Assembly (NCBI GenBank): GCA_027886185.1
Contig: WOAB01000041.1
Location: forward strand, 3,720,001-3,784,000
Source: Rheum nobile
Taxonomy: Eukaryota; Streptophyta; Magnoliopsida; Caryophyllales; Polygonaceae
Direction of reading: 5' to 3'
DNA: 64,000 bases
The translations under genes and the position numbers were made by a program. The first letter of the stretch is position 1, and every line of letters starts with the position of its first letter. Of the stretch, positions 45,794-57,400 are shown one piece after another. Below the pieces are notes generated by a model, which saw nothing but the letters and a program-made list of their open reading frames with translations, searched no databases and was not told where the DNA came from.

Positions 45794-46656
45794 TGTTAGG
45801 AAGTAAACTTTTGGGAACTCCAGTTCTCTACCTAGTTCTCTTTCTCAGTTTTCCTAGTTTTGATAATGACAAACACATTTGCTATTAATATTTCCATTAG
45901 TGTGACAAAACAGGAAACTTCGGACTTGGAAAGCACGGAACAGAACTACTGACGCCAGACTTGGGAACTGGCGGAAGGAACTAATGCTTGATGGCGCCAG
46001 AAACACTTGGATAAATCTGTGAAGGCGGCGGCGAGCTGTTTAGGGTAGATCTTAGTTAGAAAGAGAACTACAAGATCATATATCATGTTTCCATATATTT
46101 TAGGAGCGTAAAAAGATTATCTTTTATGGAAACAAAACATGTAAAAGTCGGTAGAGATAATATTTGGAAACAAATGTTATCTTTAACGATTTCTTTTGAT
46201 TATTTTATTTGTTTGATTTAGTTATTGAAGATTTGCTTCCTTCAGTAATTAAGTCATATAAATAAAGTAATTAAACCCCTCTCATTTTTGACGCATTCAC
46301 GAAGAGAAGATTTCGAGTGCTGTGAAGAAGTTGTGTCGAGTTCTTTGAAGAAGAACGAAGTAAGTTACTTGCTTGTTGTTGCTTGGTTAGGTCGAACTAG
46401 GTAGAGAGTCTTTTAGTGTGTCTAAGACTTGAATCTGTGTGTTCTATTCTAGTTGATTGTAACCGAAGTATTAATACAAGAAGTAGACTTTGAAATCCTC
46501 TTGCAAAAGGGGTAGTGGGTTTTATCATGGATAACTAGTTGGTTATCAAAGGTCCCACTCTAAGGAACTTGTCTTGAAATCGCTATTGTTTACTTATTCC
46601 GCTGCTTAGGAACTGGACTCTCAGTTTCCTTGTTAACTAACAACGTACGATCCTAC
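45794..46656 (+). repeat. 3' LTR of copia D (863 bp)
   Basis: Matches 31929-32791 with few changes; followed by CCAAC and the resumed tandem repeat. Confidence 0.93.
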
Positions 46657-47309
46657 ACCAACAACATTATCGATTTGGGTCCAAGTCTGGGACACCAACA
46701 CGCCACCTTTACTTTGGTTTCCACTTTTTGCTTCGAGTTCAAGTTCGGGTCAACATATGGGGCATATACTTACTTTGATTCCCACATTTTGCTTCGATTC
46801 CAAGTTAGGGTTCACACATATGACATATACTTTACTTTGATTCCCACATTTTGTTTTGGGTCATGCACACTTTCATTCCCATATTTTGATTCGGGTCTAA
46901 ATTATAGGGTCACGCACACTTTAGTTCCCTCCTTTCGCTTTAGGTCACAAATATGGCATATACTTACTTTGATTCCCACATTTCATTTCAAGTCATGCAC
47001 ATTTTAATTCCCATATTTCGATTCGGGTCACATATATGGCATATACTTACTTTGATTCTCACATTTCATTCTGGTTCATGCACACTTTCATTTCCCCTAT
47101 ATTCGGTTCCGGTCACACATATGGCATATTGGCATATACTTACTTTGACTCCCACATTTCTTTTCGGGTCATGCACACTTTCATTTCCCATTTTTTCGTT
47201 CGAGTCACACATATGATTCCCACATTTCTTTTCGGTCAGGCACGCTTTCATTTCCCACATTTTTGGTTCGGGTCACACATATGGTATATACTTGCTTTGA
47301 TTCCCACAT
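46657..47309 (+). repeat. Degenerate tandem repeat, third block (about 84-bp period)
   Basis: Clearest part of the array: units beginning near 46943, 47026 and 47111 (spacing 83-85), then shortened ones at about 47203 and 47271, each GGTCACACATATGGCATATA ... TTTGATTCCCACATTTC ... GGGTCATGCACACTTTC. It ends abruptly at the dehydrin remnant. Confidence 0.8.
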
Positions 47310-47381
47310 GACACCACCGATAAGAAAGGATTTATCGACAAGATCAAAGACAAGCCTCCTGGCACTCACACAAACTACTGA
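47310..47381 (+). pseudogene. Dehydrin C-terminal remnant (K-segment and stop)
   Basis: 24 codons ending TGA: DTTDKKGFIDKIKDKPPG followed by THTNY. The core is the dehydrin K-segment (consensus EKKGIMDKIKEKLPG), the membrane-binding amphipathic helix of these drought and cold proteins; it usually closes the protein, as here. A P replaces the usual L before PG. Upstream, the frame is closed within about 10 bases by the tandem repeat, so the rest of the gene is absent. A typical 3' UTR follows with AATAAA at 47570. Interpreted as an orphan 3' end; a spliced terminal exon is possible but no acceptor is evident. Confidence 0.75.
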
Positions 47382-47581
47382 CCCCCTCGTCCTACCTTGG
47401 ATCATACTCCGTATATATTATCATATACTTAACTGCATCTTTTGTTTTTGCCATGCCATGTTTGTAATGATGCTTCTTTTTTGCCTTGTTTTAAAACCAA
47501 GTTGCACCATCCATGCCTGCGCTAGGGTTGGTGTTGTAATAAGGGGCTCTTTGTATTTTCTGCTGATCCAATAAAAGACTA
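47382..47581 (+). other. Dehydrin 3' UTR remnant
   Basis: About 200 bp after the stop, T-rich, with the poly(A) signal AATAAA at 47570-47575. Confidence 0.5.
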
Positions 47582-48303
47582 GTACTCTCTACTCAATACC
47601 TTACCTTAAATGTATATATGATAGCAAGCCATGTGTCTGATACAGAACCCATCCTAATTGATATTGCAGTAGATATCAGACAAGATACATACCTTTCCAT
47701 ATCCGAGTTTTCCCTCTTTAAATTAGAAGATGCAACTCGGGATGAGCAACGATCTTCAATATTGAAAAACAATAGGGTACTTGAGGTCAAATAAACGACT
47801 TCAAGCTATTAGCTACCACAGTTAAATTCCCAGCATTTGTTTAATACATGCGAGGAACAGGGATTTTCATACAAACAAAAAGGCAATAATACACTTAAAC
47901 TTGATGACTGTATCGAGAAGGATCCTAGGATTCACCTTAAATCAAAATTTCCGAAGATTAACCCCTCCATAAGTAAAAAACTGTTCTCCGCGTATTATCT
48001 TCGGAGGATGGACAGAGAGAACCCCTGCAGGGAGGTCAAGGAAGGCGGAAGTGTACTGCTTGACAACTCCAATGATCTTTTAACTTGTTTTATAGGCAGA
48101 TCCAACATGAACACTTCATCCATTTGATCCTTTCTCTGGCCTTTATGTACGCTGCATTACATGGAACCCCAAAAGTAAACAAGTAGGTCACCAAAATAGG
48201 GTTGGGAACACATGTTCACACGAAACATGAGCCTCATGGAGAATATGACGATAAATTATAGGCAGTTGTAAAAGCTTTTACTCAAGTGAAGCTTCTTAAT
48301 GTA
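47582..48303. other. Intergenic / 3' flank of the HECT-like E3 gene
   Basis: No gene seen. It probably includes the 3' UTR of the minus-strand gene ending at 48304; no clear poly(A) signal was found by eye. Confidence 0.4.
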
Positions 48304-50959
48304 TTAAAAAACAGTTGGGTAACGCTTGAGGAAGGAAAAAGGAAACACGCAGCCCAAGACTGACCTAGATCCGGAGCCATTGCTGCCACAGGAGGCAGAA
48401 AAGAGCACCTTAATCACAGGATGCAAATACATCATTGGGGCTAACTCCAAATTACCCTCCTTACAGGAACCATTACAATGCCAGGAATCTGGATTTAGGA
48501 GAACCATTTGCATTATCGGAGATTTAGTCTTCAAATCCTTAACTGCCGTCCGGAACGACAGTTCATCGTCAGCACTCTCGGTGAGCTGAGCAGAGAACAT
48601 CCTCTCCAACGTGTAATTGCTGTCCCAATTGTATACAATAGGCAAGTTCAGTACAATTAAATGAAAATTCTAACCTTTGCACTCCCTGTCCTATATACTC
48701 TTAATTGCTAACATGTCCTACAAATGTGAAGTGTAATTGTATGCTAGAGAACAGGGAAAGACTTCCTTATTGTACCTGAACAGATCACCCGATGAATCCG
48801 CTGGAGATGTTGATATGTAGCACTTCAGTAGTCTGATTCCACCATCTATTGGCTTATTACCGTCAGCAGATGGATAAGCACCCAGAAGGGATGAGCACTT
48901 GGGACATTCAAACTCAACCCATTCAATGTCCTTTGATAGACCTGATGGTTTAAACATAAATACATTTCCAAGATATCCATTAAGGAGCAGCTTCTGGTAC
49001 ATTGAAAGATCACCAGTCTTGATTATCTCTTGCTCTTTAGAGGAAGGTTCACATGGACTATGACTACAACATCTATTATTTGATGAATCATCTGTAGCTG
49101 AAGCCAGATGCATTGATGTTTGTCCCTCAGTATGACACCTTTTGTGCTCAACGTCTTCTTCATTTGAAGCATAATCTGTATGGTGACTCTGCACTGAGCT
49201 TAACTTATCAATGCTATCATGCACCACATTCTCACTAGTAACTGAGCTACTTAGAACAGGACAATCACCACCATTCAATGTAGTCTTGGATAAAACAAAA
49301 CCATCATGCTCTCTAATGAGATCGTTTTTTGGAGTGTTAAATCCAACAAGATCATCTTGACAGAGAATAATTGATGTGGTGGACAACAGGCAGGAACCTT
49401 CTATACATGCATGAGTTTTGGCATAGCTAGCAACCATCTTCTCACTTACACCACCAAAAGAACAGCAGCAAGACCCAAACCAGTTGTCAGCTACCTCTCG
49501 CCAATCAACTGATGGCATTTCCACAAAAGATCTATCCCATTGACAAGACATGCCCATACACACACACACACACACAAAGACAAAAACACAATGAGCTCAA
49601 GCACCTTGAATCACTTGATCAATTAAAAAAACATGCAAAAGGCCCTTGGCTATGGCGGCTAGATTTTATATGTTAGCAATTAGTAGCACAAAAGGAGATA
49701 GAATACATGATATGGTGCAGCCAAGTCATCATTGTTCTCTACTTTTTATTCTTGGGCATATATAATTAACAGACAAGGAGTAGTAAGACACCACATGATC
49801 TCAAGAGCGATACTATTTCAAAAAAAGACAGTGTCACCAACTGCAAAATGAAAATATAAGTCCACAGAACACAACATCAACAAGTTCATGTATTACTCTA
49901 AAGACCAGAGTCACCTAGAAATATAAGATAATTAATATGAATTTAACTCATTTTTTCATAATTACATGGACCAGTGAATAAAACAACTCTAGGCCTCGCC
50001 TCAGACGCGCCTTTTCATACACTGATATGGACAAGATCTATAACTACTGTCATGTTTCTAACTTCTGAGTTTCTTACATGGAACTATATCAAAATCCAAA
50101 TTTTTCCATCTTTGGGACCTGTCAATTTTACTAAGAAAATGTAGCTCAAAGCCTCAAGCTGATCAAGGCAACATGACATGAACACCGATAATAAATCATG
50201 TGAAGTTATCAAGTACAACTTGTGTATAATACGGAAATAAATTACCAATACAAAAACAAAATACATACAGTATTGGATATAGACAGCCAAACTTACCTAA
50301 TAGGCCTTTGAGTCAACTGAAATGAGCAGTTTCTGCAATAGATGTGTAATTCCCCGTTATTAGCCAGACGCTCTGCATCTACCGGAGACAAACAGCGAGA
50401 ATAAGTAAGTAGTTTACATAAAAGGTATATATTTGTCCTAGGAGACTGCAGATACGATACTAATTACTGATCCAAGCATGGCAGTTTCGACCAACTGATA
50501 AATATAACGACAGCAAGAATGCACATATGATCGTTAATTCTGAGTTCTGATCATACCAGATTGCAGAATGAGAGGATTGGAGAAGCCGGACGGAGGCGGA
50601 ATTTCCACGCCATAACCATCCTCCTTGTACAGATCAGAAACGAATCCCGATACGATGGGATGGTCGACTGGAAGGAGGAGAGCGATTTTTACTTGGATGT
50701 GATCGTCCAAGACTCTGAAATTGACCGGACATTCTAGGTCTACTAAAACCTTAGGCAACGGAACTGCGAGCGAGACCTGAGCTTTCTCCTCAGTCCAAGA
50801 TAATATAAGCAGCGATATCTCGAATTTCAGTTCAACTTGAAGGTCTTTGCAAGCAGAGGGATTGAAACTCTCGGAAAAGATAAAGAGCTTGAGAATTGGA
50901 AGCTGCGATTGAGCTTCCCATGTGTATTTCCAATTTCTAGGGTTTTTGAAAGCCGGCAT
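48304..50959 (-). CDS. HECT-like E3 ubiquitin ligase, UBE3D/E2-binding type (4 exons)
   Basis: Predicted to transfer or regulate ubiquitin by binding an E2; the human relative UBE3D binds UBE2C. Exons on the minus strand: 50557-50959, 50297-50378, 48776-49531, 48304-48619; all introns GT-AG and the sum is 1557 bp, 518 residues. Start MPAFKNPRNWKYTWEAQ. Cys motifs of the family: YCRNC (about 150-153), WFGSCCCSFGG (about 179-189), ECPKCSSLLGAY (about 370-381), and a C-terminal TLERMF...DELSFRTAV...SPIMQMVLLNPDSWHC block. The middle (about 220-340) is low-complexity and probably disordered. An upstream in-frame ATG at 51103 exists but family members start at the MPAFKN-like position. Splice sites chosen by frame and family fit. 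Intact by eye. Confidence 0.88.
49558..49577. repeat. (CA)n microsatellite in intron 2
   Basis: About ten CA units, 27 bp upstream (in gene sense) of the third exon of the E3 gene; on the sense strand it is a GT-rich run before the acceptor. Confidence 0.85.
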
Positions 50960-52264
50960 TTTCTGCCCTGTTTCGTTCCCTTCCTCGCTTCCCCTTGGCT
51001 TACAAGTTACAAGTAAACGGCTCTCTTTTATATCCTCCGTTTGTTTATGGGTACAATTCTGCATATTAGACTGCTCAAGCATCAGTTTGGTCTTTTCATG
51101 CAATTGAGCTCAGGCCCACATTAATTTCTCCTGTTTCAGTGGCCTAGCTTTGTTTTTTGCAATTACATATATAACACCATATAGCAATTAGCAACCAATA
51201 TGACTATATATATTTTAGTGAATAAAACGTACAGTAATTCACGTGCAAAAGTTTTCATTCACCAACTCAATTTTGTCTCCAAATCCCTTTGTTTTAAGCT
51301 AATCCAAGATTCTAGCCCCAGTCGCATAGCTGAAATCCCACGTACTAAAATCTTGCGTGGTATTCTTTCTGTTTTTTTGACATTAAACTTTGTTATCTAA
51401 AATTTTCATTCTCTATCCTGGGTCAGCTAAGTCATGACTCGATCAAACATATGAAGTTGCACATGACATGATCATGAATCATGATCGATCAACTGCTTCC
51501 ACTAGTTAATCTCATCTTGTTCCATATAACATATTCTACATCGGATTTTATTGTTTCAATGAACATATCGGTCCAGGCATCAATCAAAAAGCATTCGCCC
51601 AAATTGCCCGATCAAAAGGAGGAGAAGAAAAGGGGGCAAAAAAGTTACCTGTTATTGAACAAAATCTTGACAGGCCTGGGCAGCCAGCAGCGTCGACACT
51701 CGCACACAGCAAGCCAGGCGGAGGCGGCCTAGGCAGCCAGCAGCAACACGCACACGCCGTCCTCGTCGTCGGCCGCGTCGTCACTCGTCAGCCAGCATCC
51801 AACAGTGGACCTCGCCTTCCTCGTCGGCCGCGTCGTTGTCCACTCCGGCCTGTCGCCGGCGCGGCGTCTTCGTCGCCTACAATGTGCGGGAATCCAGATT
51901 GCAAGGAGAGGATGAGAGTCAGTAATTAGGGCCGGATGAGAGATGAGAGAGGTAGAGGGAGAAGGATAATTAGGGCCGGATGTAAAGTAATTTTAAAAAT
52001 AAAAATATAAAATCAGTGGGGCCCCAAGTAGCTCAGCCCCTGCATACATACACACGACTTCACTTCACAAACACATCAAAGGAGCCAGTGCATGAACTGA
52101 TCATACATTTGAATTATATAAACTCTTCCCCAGGAGTCTCAAAGTCGATGGGAACAGAAGACAAAAAAGTTGATCACTTGGTGGGATAAAAGGTAAGCTT
52201 ATATTTCTGTTAGCCTCTGCCGTGCCTTCCGAGGATTTCATCCATTACATAAAACAGCAACGAA
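50960..52264. other. Intergenic between the divergent E3 and PPR genes
   Basis: Should hold both promoters. A GC-rich stretch at about 51640-51900 has a repeated CCTCGTCG...GGCCGCGTCGT block (about 51760 and 51819), and TAATTAGGGCCGGATG occurs twice (about 51924 and 51969). I see no convincing exon. Confidence 0.5.
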
Positions 52265-54283
52265 ATGAACTTGCTGTCCCATTCCCACATCATTAAAGGC
52301 GGAACCATTTCCACCATTTTCTCATTCAATCAGCTCATCCACTTGTATGCTCAGCAAGGCTTGTTGAAAGATGCTCAGAAGTTGTTCGATGAAATGTCAG
52401 AACGAAATGTCTTCACTTGGAACACCATAATAGCTGCCCACATAAAGAACCGTGATCTAGCTACAGCGGAGTCCCTTTTCATCTCCGCGCCTTGGAAAGA
52501 TGTGGTTACTTACAATTCGATGTTATCTGGATATGTCCTTTATGATGGTTGTGAAGCGAGTGCGCTAAAACTGTTTGCTCAAATGCACTCAGGTGAGATT
52601 GGTATTGATGAGTTCAGTGTCACTAGTATGCTTTGTTTGATTGCAAGGTTATGTTTGCCTTCACTAGGGATGCAATTGCACTCATATATGGTGAAGAGTG
52701 GTAATGATTTGAGCAAGTTTTCAGTTAGTTCTCTAACTGATATGTACTCCAAATGTGGGTGTTTTAAGGATGCATGTTTGGTGTTTGATGGTCGTGGGTT
52801 AGAGATGGACTCGGTGTCGAAGAATGCAATGGTTGCAGCATGTTGTAGAGAAGGCGAACTACAGATGTCTTTGGATATTTTCTGGCATAAGCCAGAGTTG
52901 AATGATACAGTCTCCTGGAATACTATTATTGCTGGTCTTGAGCAATATGGTCACTACAAGGAGTCAGTGGAGTTATTCACTACTATGGTGGAGAATGGAG
53001 TCAGATTGAATGAGCACACTTTTGCTAGTGTCTTGGGTGCCTGTTCTGGTTTAAGGAGTCTTAGGCTCGGAAAAGAAGTGCATGCTCGAGTTCTAAAAGA
53101 CGGGCTGTGTGAAAACCCTTATATTAGCAGTGGAATTGTTGATGTTTACAGCAAATGTGGTAGGATGGAGTATGCAGAGTTGATGAATGCTATGTCTGGG
53201 GTTGAGAACATATTCTCAATTACTTCACTGATTGTGGGTTATTCAGCTCTAGGTGACATGGACAAAGCTAGAAGACTCTTTGACTTGTTAGAAGAGAAGA
53301 ATCCTGTTGTATGGACAGCCTTGTTTTCTGGATATGTAAAAAGCCATCAATGTGAACCCATATTTCCTCTTTTGAGAAGTATCATAGCAAAAGAAAGTAT
53401 TTGTCTTGATCCTGCAGTGCTGGTTAGCGTATTTGGAGCGTGTGCGATACAAGCGTCATTATATCCTGGGAAACAGATACATTGTTACATACTACGAAAA
53501 GGTGTAAGAGCGGACGAGAAGTTGGTGAGCGCTATCATTGATATGTACTCTAAATGTGGTTGCATCACTTATGCCGAGAGCCTCTTTCATGGAGTCCGGG
53601 ACAAGGATTCTGTCCTATACAATGTGATGATAGCTGGCTATGCGCACCATGCGCTTGAAGACAAGGCTATTGACCTGTTCAATGAGATGATAGGAAAAGG
53701 CATAAGACCTGAACCGGCGACCTTCATTGCCCTCCTTTCTGCTTGTCGTCATGCTGGGTTTGTTGAGTTGGGCGAGGAGTATTTCCGTTCAATGGATAAG
53801 GATTATGGGATATCTCCTGAAATTGACCACTATTCTTGTATGGTTGATCTATACGGGAGAGCTAATATGCTGGAGAAGGCATTGTCATTCATCGGAGAAA
53901 TTCCTATACAACCGGATGCTGTGATCTGGGGTGCCTTCCTCCACGCCTGCAAGATCAATGGCAACACGGAACTGGCGAGAGAAGCAGAAGATGAGATGAT
54001 GAGGATTGAAGGGAATGCGGTGTCCCGGTATGTCCAAATAGCTAACCTATATGCAGCAGAAGGCAAGTGGTCTGAGATGCAAAGGGTGAGAAAGAGGATG
54101 AGAGGATTGGAGGTGAAAAAGAGAGCTGGGTGCAGCTGGGTGTTTTTTGACAGTGGAGTATGCATCTTTACTTCTGGTGATACCACACACCTCAAGTCAG
54201 ATGCCATCTATTCTGTACTGAATTACTTGACAAAGGAAATCAATCATGTTATCTTGGTAGAGAAATTGAAGGTGCACAGTTGA
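52265..54283 (+). CDS. Pentatricopeptide repeat protein, PLS type with E/E+ end
   Basis: 672 residues, one exon, starting MNLLSHSHIIKGGTISTIFS. PPR proteins bind organelle RNA base by base; PLS proteins mostly guide C-to-U editing in mitochondria or plastids. Repeats are visible throughout: FNQLIHLYAQQGLLKDAQKL, TWNTIIAAHIKNRDLATAES, SVSSLTDMYSKCGCFKDACL, LVSAIIDMYSKCGCITYAES, YNVMIAGYAHHALEDKAIDL. The C-terminus has an E/E+ block (VIWGAFLHACKINGNTELAR; YVQIANLYAAEGKWSEMQRV; GCSWVFFDSGVCIFTSGD) and lacks a DYW domain. It resembles Arabidopsis At3g18840. No obvious transit peptide was judged. No stop or frameshift. A 53-bp tandem duplication covers its stop codon. Confidence 0.9.
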   Translation: MNLLSHSHIIKGGTISTIFSFNQLIHLYAQQGLLKDAQKLFDEMSERNVFTWNTIIAAHIKNRDLATAESLFISAPWKDVVTYNSMLSGYVLYDGCEASALKLFAQMHSGEIGIDEFSVTSMLCLIARLCLPSLGMQLHSYMVKSGNDLSKFSVSSLTDMYSKCGCFKDACLVFDGRGLEMDSVSKNAMVAACCREGELQMSLDIFWHKPELNDTVSWNTIIAGLEQYGHYKESVELFTTMVENGVRLNEHTFASVLGACSGLRSLRLGKEVHARVLKDGLCENPYISSGIVDVYSKCGRMEYAELMNAMSGVENIFSITSLIVGYSALGDMDKARRLFDLLEEKNPVVWTALFSGYVKSHQCEPIFPLLRSIIAKESICLDPAVLVSVFGACAIQASLYPGKQIHCYILRKGVRADEKLVSAIIDMYSKCGCITYAESLFHGVRDKDSVLYNVMIAGYAHHALEDKAIDLFNEMIGKGIRPEPATFIALLSACRHAGFVELGEEYFRSMDKDYGISPEIDHYSCMVDLYGRANMLEKALSFIGEIPIQPDAVIWGAFLHACKINGNTELAREAEDEMMRIEGNAVSRYVQIANLYAAEGKWSEMQRVRKRMRGLEVKKRAGCSWVFFDSGVCIFTSGDTTHLKSDAIYSVLNYLTKEINHVILVEKLKVHS

Positions 54284-54350
54284 TTTAGGTGTCTTATCAT
54301 GTTATCTTGGTAAAGGAATTGAAGGTGTATAGTTGATTTCAGGTGTCTAG
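54245..54350 (+). repeat. 53-bp tandem duplication over the PPR stop codon
   Basis: CATGTTATCTTGGTA... at 54245 and again at 54298; copy 1 holds the last codons and TGA of the PPR gene, copy 2 lies in the 3' UTR with a few changes. Confidence 0.85.
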
Positions 54351-54478
54351 AATACTGTTTTGAAAGGCGACCCAGTTGACCATTCTACTTGTATACTACT
54401 CTTCTCATTTCCAAGAATTACATGTCAGTCTGAACAGCAGCAGAGTTGAATATCCATCCGTAAGCTAGAAACAAAGAA
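54351..54478. other. Intergenic between convergent PPR and TAF6 genes
   Basis: Short shared 3' region; no gene. The stops of the two genes are only 195 bp apart. Confidence 0.6.
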
Positions 54479-57400
54479 TTACAGAAACAAAGATAGCTCA
54501 GGCGCTGGGATGAAGGGGAACAAGTCTTGCCCAAAATGCTCCAACAATGAGGCTAGCAACTGCCCAGCAGCTGAGCTCTCTTTCAAGGTCTGCGCAAGAA
54601 CAGAAGACGGCTTCTGAGGTTGTCCATCAATTGCCATCTTCTCTACTCTTCCTTGTCGGCTTTCCACCTGCCCCTGCTGCTGCTGTGGGCCCATACCATA
54701 GCTGGAGTTCGATACGGCCATGCCAACAGGACCACTGTCTGTGGCCAGCTTCTTCAGAGGCGATTGCTGTTGCTGAACCAGGTTGTCCATGCTCAACTTT
54801 CTCTTGTCTGAAATGTAGAATAGAAAGCAGCAAACTTTAACAAGTTTCCATTATGTGGCTATAAAAGTATCTAAACTTATCATAGGGATCAGCTGGTTTC
54901 GGCTTAGGCGTGAAAGATCCTAGCCCTAACCCTTAAATTAATGGGTTGATCAGTCAGCTTAGTCATTTTGGCTATTGGGTAATTTTTGAGGTAATGTTAT
55001 TTACAGTTCAGTCCTTCTGGATTGGATATTTTTGGGCCATTTATTGGATAGTGCTCAAATATAACACTAAATGTTGGCCACATTGTCCTAATGGATCATT
55101 CAATTAAACAGTGCTAAACTAGCTTCGTAATGGCAATCAATTAATAGAGGATGATGGTGAAATTCATGGAACACGGGTTAGTTGGATAAGAACTGCTTTC
55201 TGAGAGGATCATACTTTTATGGAGTTAAAAAATGATATTTGAGAAGTTCAGCATCACTACTGAAGAGACATCGTGTCAAAGTCAAATGAACTGGATGAGG
55301 TCAGTCAGCCAGTGGGAGTGTATGCTGGATGAATACTCTTAAAACCACATAAACCAGAAGCAAACATTAAATTAATAGAAAGAAGTGTTAGGTTGAGGTC
55401 TTACTTGGGTGTGTCATAATAGGCTTGCTCCTCAAATTGATTCTTGCTGACAGGAAGGGAAAACGAGGTAGTTTCTTGATTTGATCGTGTAAACATTGAC
55501 CACAAGCAAACTGAAGTTTTCAATTTAGCATTAGTTTGGACTGAAGCAAAGCATGAGCGAAGGATTGCTTTGAAATTGATACAAGCACAAAAACTAGGAA
55601 CCTAAAATACTTACCAGCAAGGAACCATAAACCCGCCACGCTTCCTGTCTCTTCAGCTCATTCTTTTGTTTTTCCAGAAGCATTTCAGGTTCCAGAAGTT
55701 GCATAAATGGCTTTAGGTTTGGTAGTATGAGCAAATGAACCTATTGCCAAGATGCACCATAATCCTCATTATGAAAAAATAGGACATAATGGGATGGGGG
55801 AAAGAGTAAGGGGCACAGAGAAATGAGGGGGACAACGATAGAAGAGAACTACTTTTTTTTGTCGAAAGAAGGGAACTTATATATATAACGTGCCAAACTG
55901 ATCAATCTTAAAAGCATCCAGTAAGAAAAGATTGAATATAAGTTGCATAACAAGATATTCTTGCCACCTTAATGCATATACACTGACACATTCCGGGTAT
56001 ATAATGCCAGATAACAGACCCTTCAGCACAAATCCTCAATATTATAAAGGAATTGAGGGCTTCATCTCTAAGGTGAAAAGGAAGGGTGTTAACAGGGCCA
56101 AGCCGCTATGGAATTGAGACCAGAACTTACCACACGTGGTCCCAGGGCTGCCAATCCTTGAATAGCACCATAATGTTGAGCTAGGCCTTTTGTTGGGTCC
56201 AAAAAAGCATGTAGCAGAGTCCTTGTAACTCGAGGTTGGAGATTGTGATAAACATACCCAAATCTGCACGAAAAAATTTAGCTATTAGTGAACAATGAAA
56301 ACCTTACCTGCAACAAGTCAAAGCGTTTAAAAAAACCTCAATCTAGCTTAAGAATGCAACACAACATGTTTTACAGTTCTAAGTGAACATATCTTAGGGA
56401 TATTTATCCCATTATGCCAAAAAAAACCTTAAAATACTTATGTCCAGACATATCTTGCCTCAACAAATTAGTTTTAGTATACTGCCATTGTCCCAAATGC
56501 AGTGGTTAGCATTATCAAGATACTAACTCTAGATTGGATTATTTGCACAGTCACACATATTTTAGATTATTTACGTTAAGGTTTCCTATATTTTCTTTTT
56601 CAGGAAAACAGTTCCATATGTTAGTTGTTCAATATTGCAAATTGTCATAATTTTGCAAGTGTGAAAATTAAAAAAAAAAATAGACAAACCAATGTGTAAA
56701 GATGGACATCATTGACGTGTGTTTGATCCAAAAGCTTCCTAGTCTGCCTATAGTAAGTAACAACATTACCTTTTGACACATTGCAAACTTCAATCTTACT
56801 CAAAGGAAGAAGGAAAAAACGAAAAGAAAAAAAGAGCATGTCCTCATAAAATGCAGGGGTTACATATAGGAAATTAAAAGCATTAATCAAACAAATTTAG
56901 TCAAACAGAAGCTTATTTAACAAGCTAGTGTACCAGCCACTCTGAATACACACCTTCTGCATATAGTAGCAACTAGATTTGCACTAAAGTTTCTCAGCTC
57001 CCAGTGATTATCGGACAGTTTGTTTCCCAACTTCTTGGCTACCAGACAAGTAATGACAGATGGCATCAATTGATGTAGCTACATAAGATAAGAAAGGATA
57101 AGAACAAAAAATATTCATATAGAAGGTGAATTATTATCAAGGTAATAGATGAATGTGACGACAAAATTAACCAGCAGAAATGAATCATTCACAAGCATTA
57201 CGTATCTTCATGTATATATATTTCAACTGCAAAAGCCAGTAACTAATTAACTAATTCAATACTAAAAATAATTAAGAGCAGCAAATAAATGAACACGGGC
57301 TTGATAGTGTACATGCGTGATATAATGCATCATATCAACCATTAAAGCACGAGGAACAAGCATCTAAAAGGAAGTGGCTTGCATACATAAGGTTCTATAT

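Larger units (their letters stand above)
31929..46656 (+). mobile_element. Ty1/copia element D (SIRE/Maximus-like, second family), carries nested element E
   Basis: LTRs 31929-32791 and 45794-46656 (both 863 bp), perfect TSD CCAAC at 31924-31928 and 46657-46661. About 10 kb without E. Order: LTR, tRNA-Met primer site, gag (split by E), PR-INT-RT-RH, spacer, env-like ORF, four polypurine tracts, LTR. It resembles A/B at protein level but its LTR is different. Its pol frame is the best preserved in the window. Confidence 0.95.

Noticed and set aside
30531..47309. CRISPR-like array
   Set aside because: Units are diverged with no distinct repeats and spacers, and the genome is a plant.
46630..47405. 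ORFs rich in FDSHI/FRFGS in the tandem repeat
   Set aside because: Produced by the repeat unit, frames change between units, no start context.
47837..48127. 96-codon plus-strand ORF in the E3 3' flank
   Set aside because: No recognisable domain and no partner exons; likely chance.
50960..51103. 48-residue N-terminal extension of the E3 gene from ATG 51103
   Set aside because: The stretch lacks family similarity, and proteins of this family start near MPAFKN.
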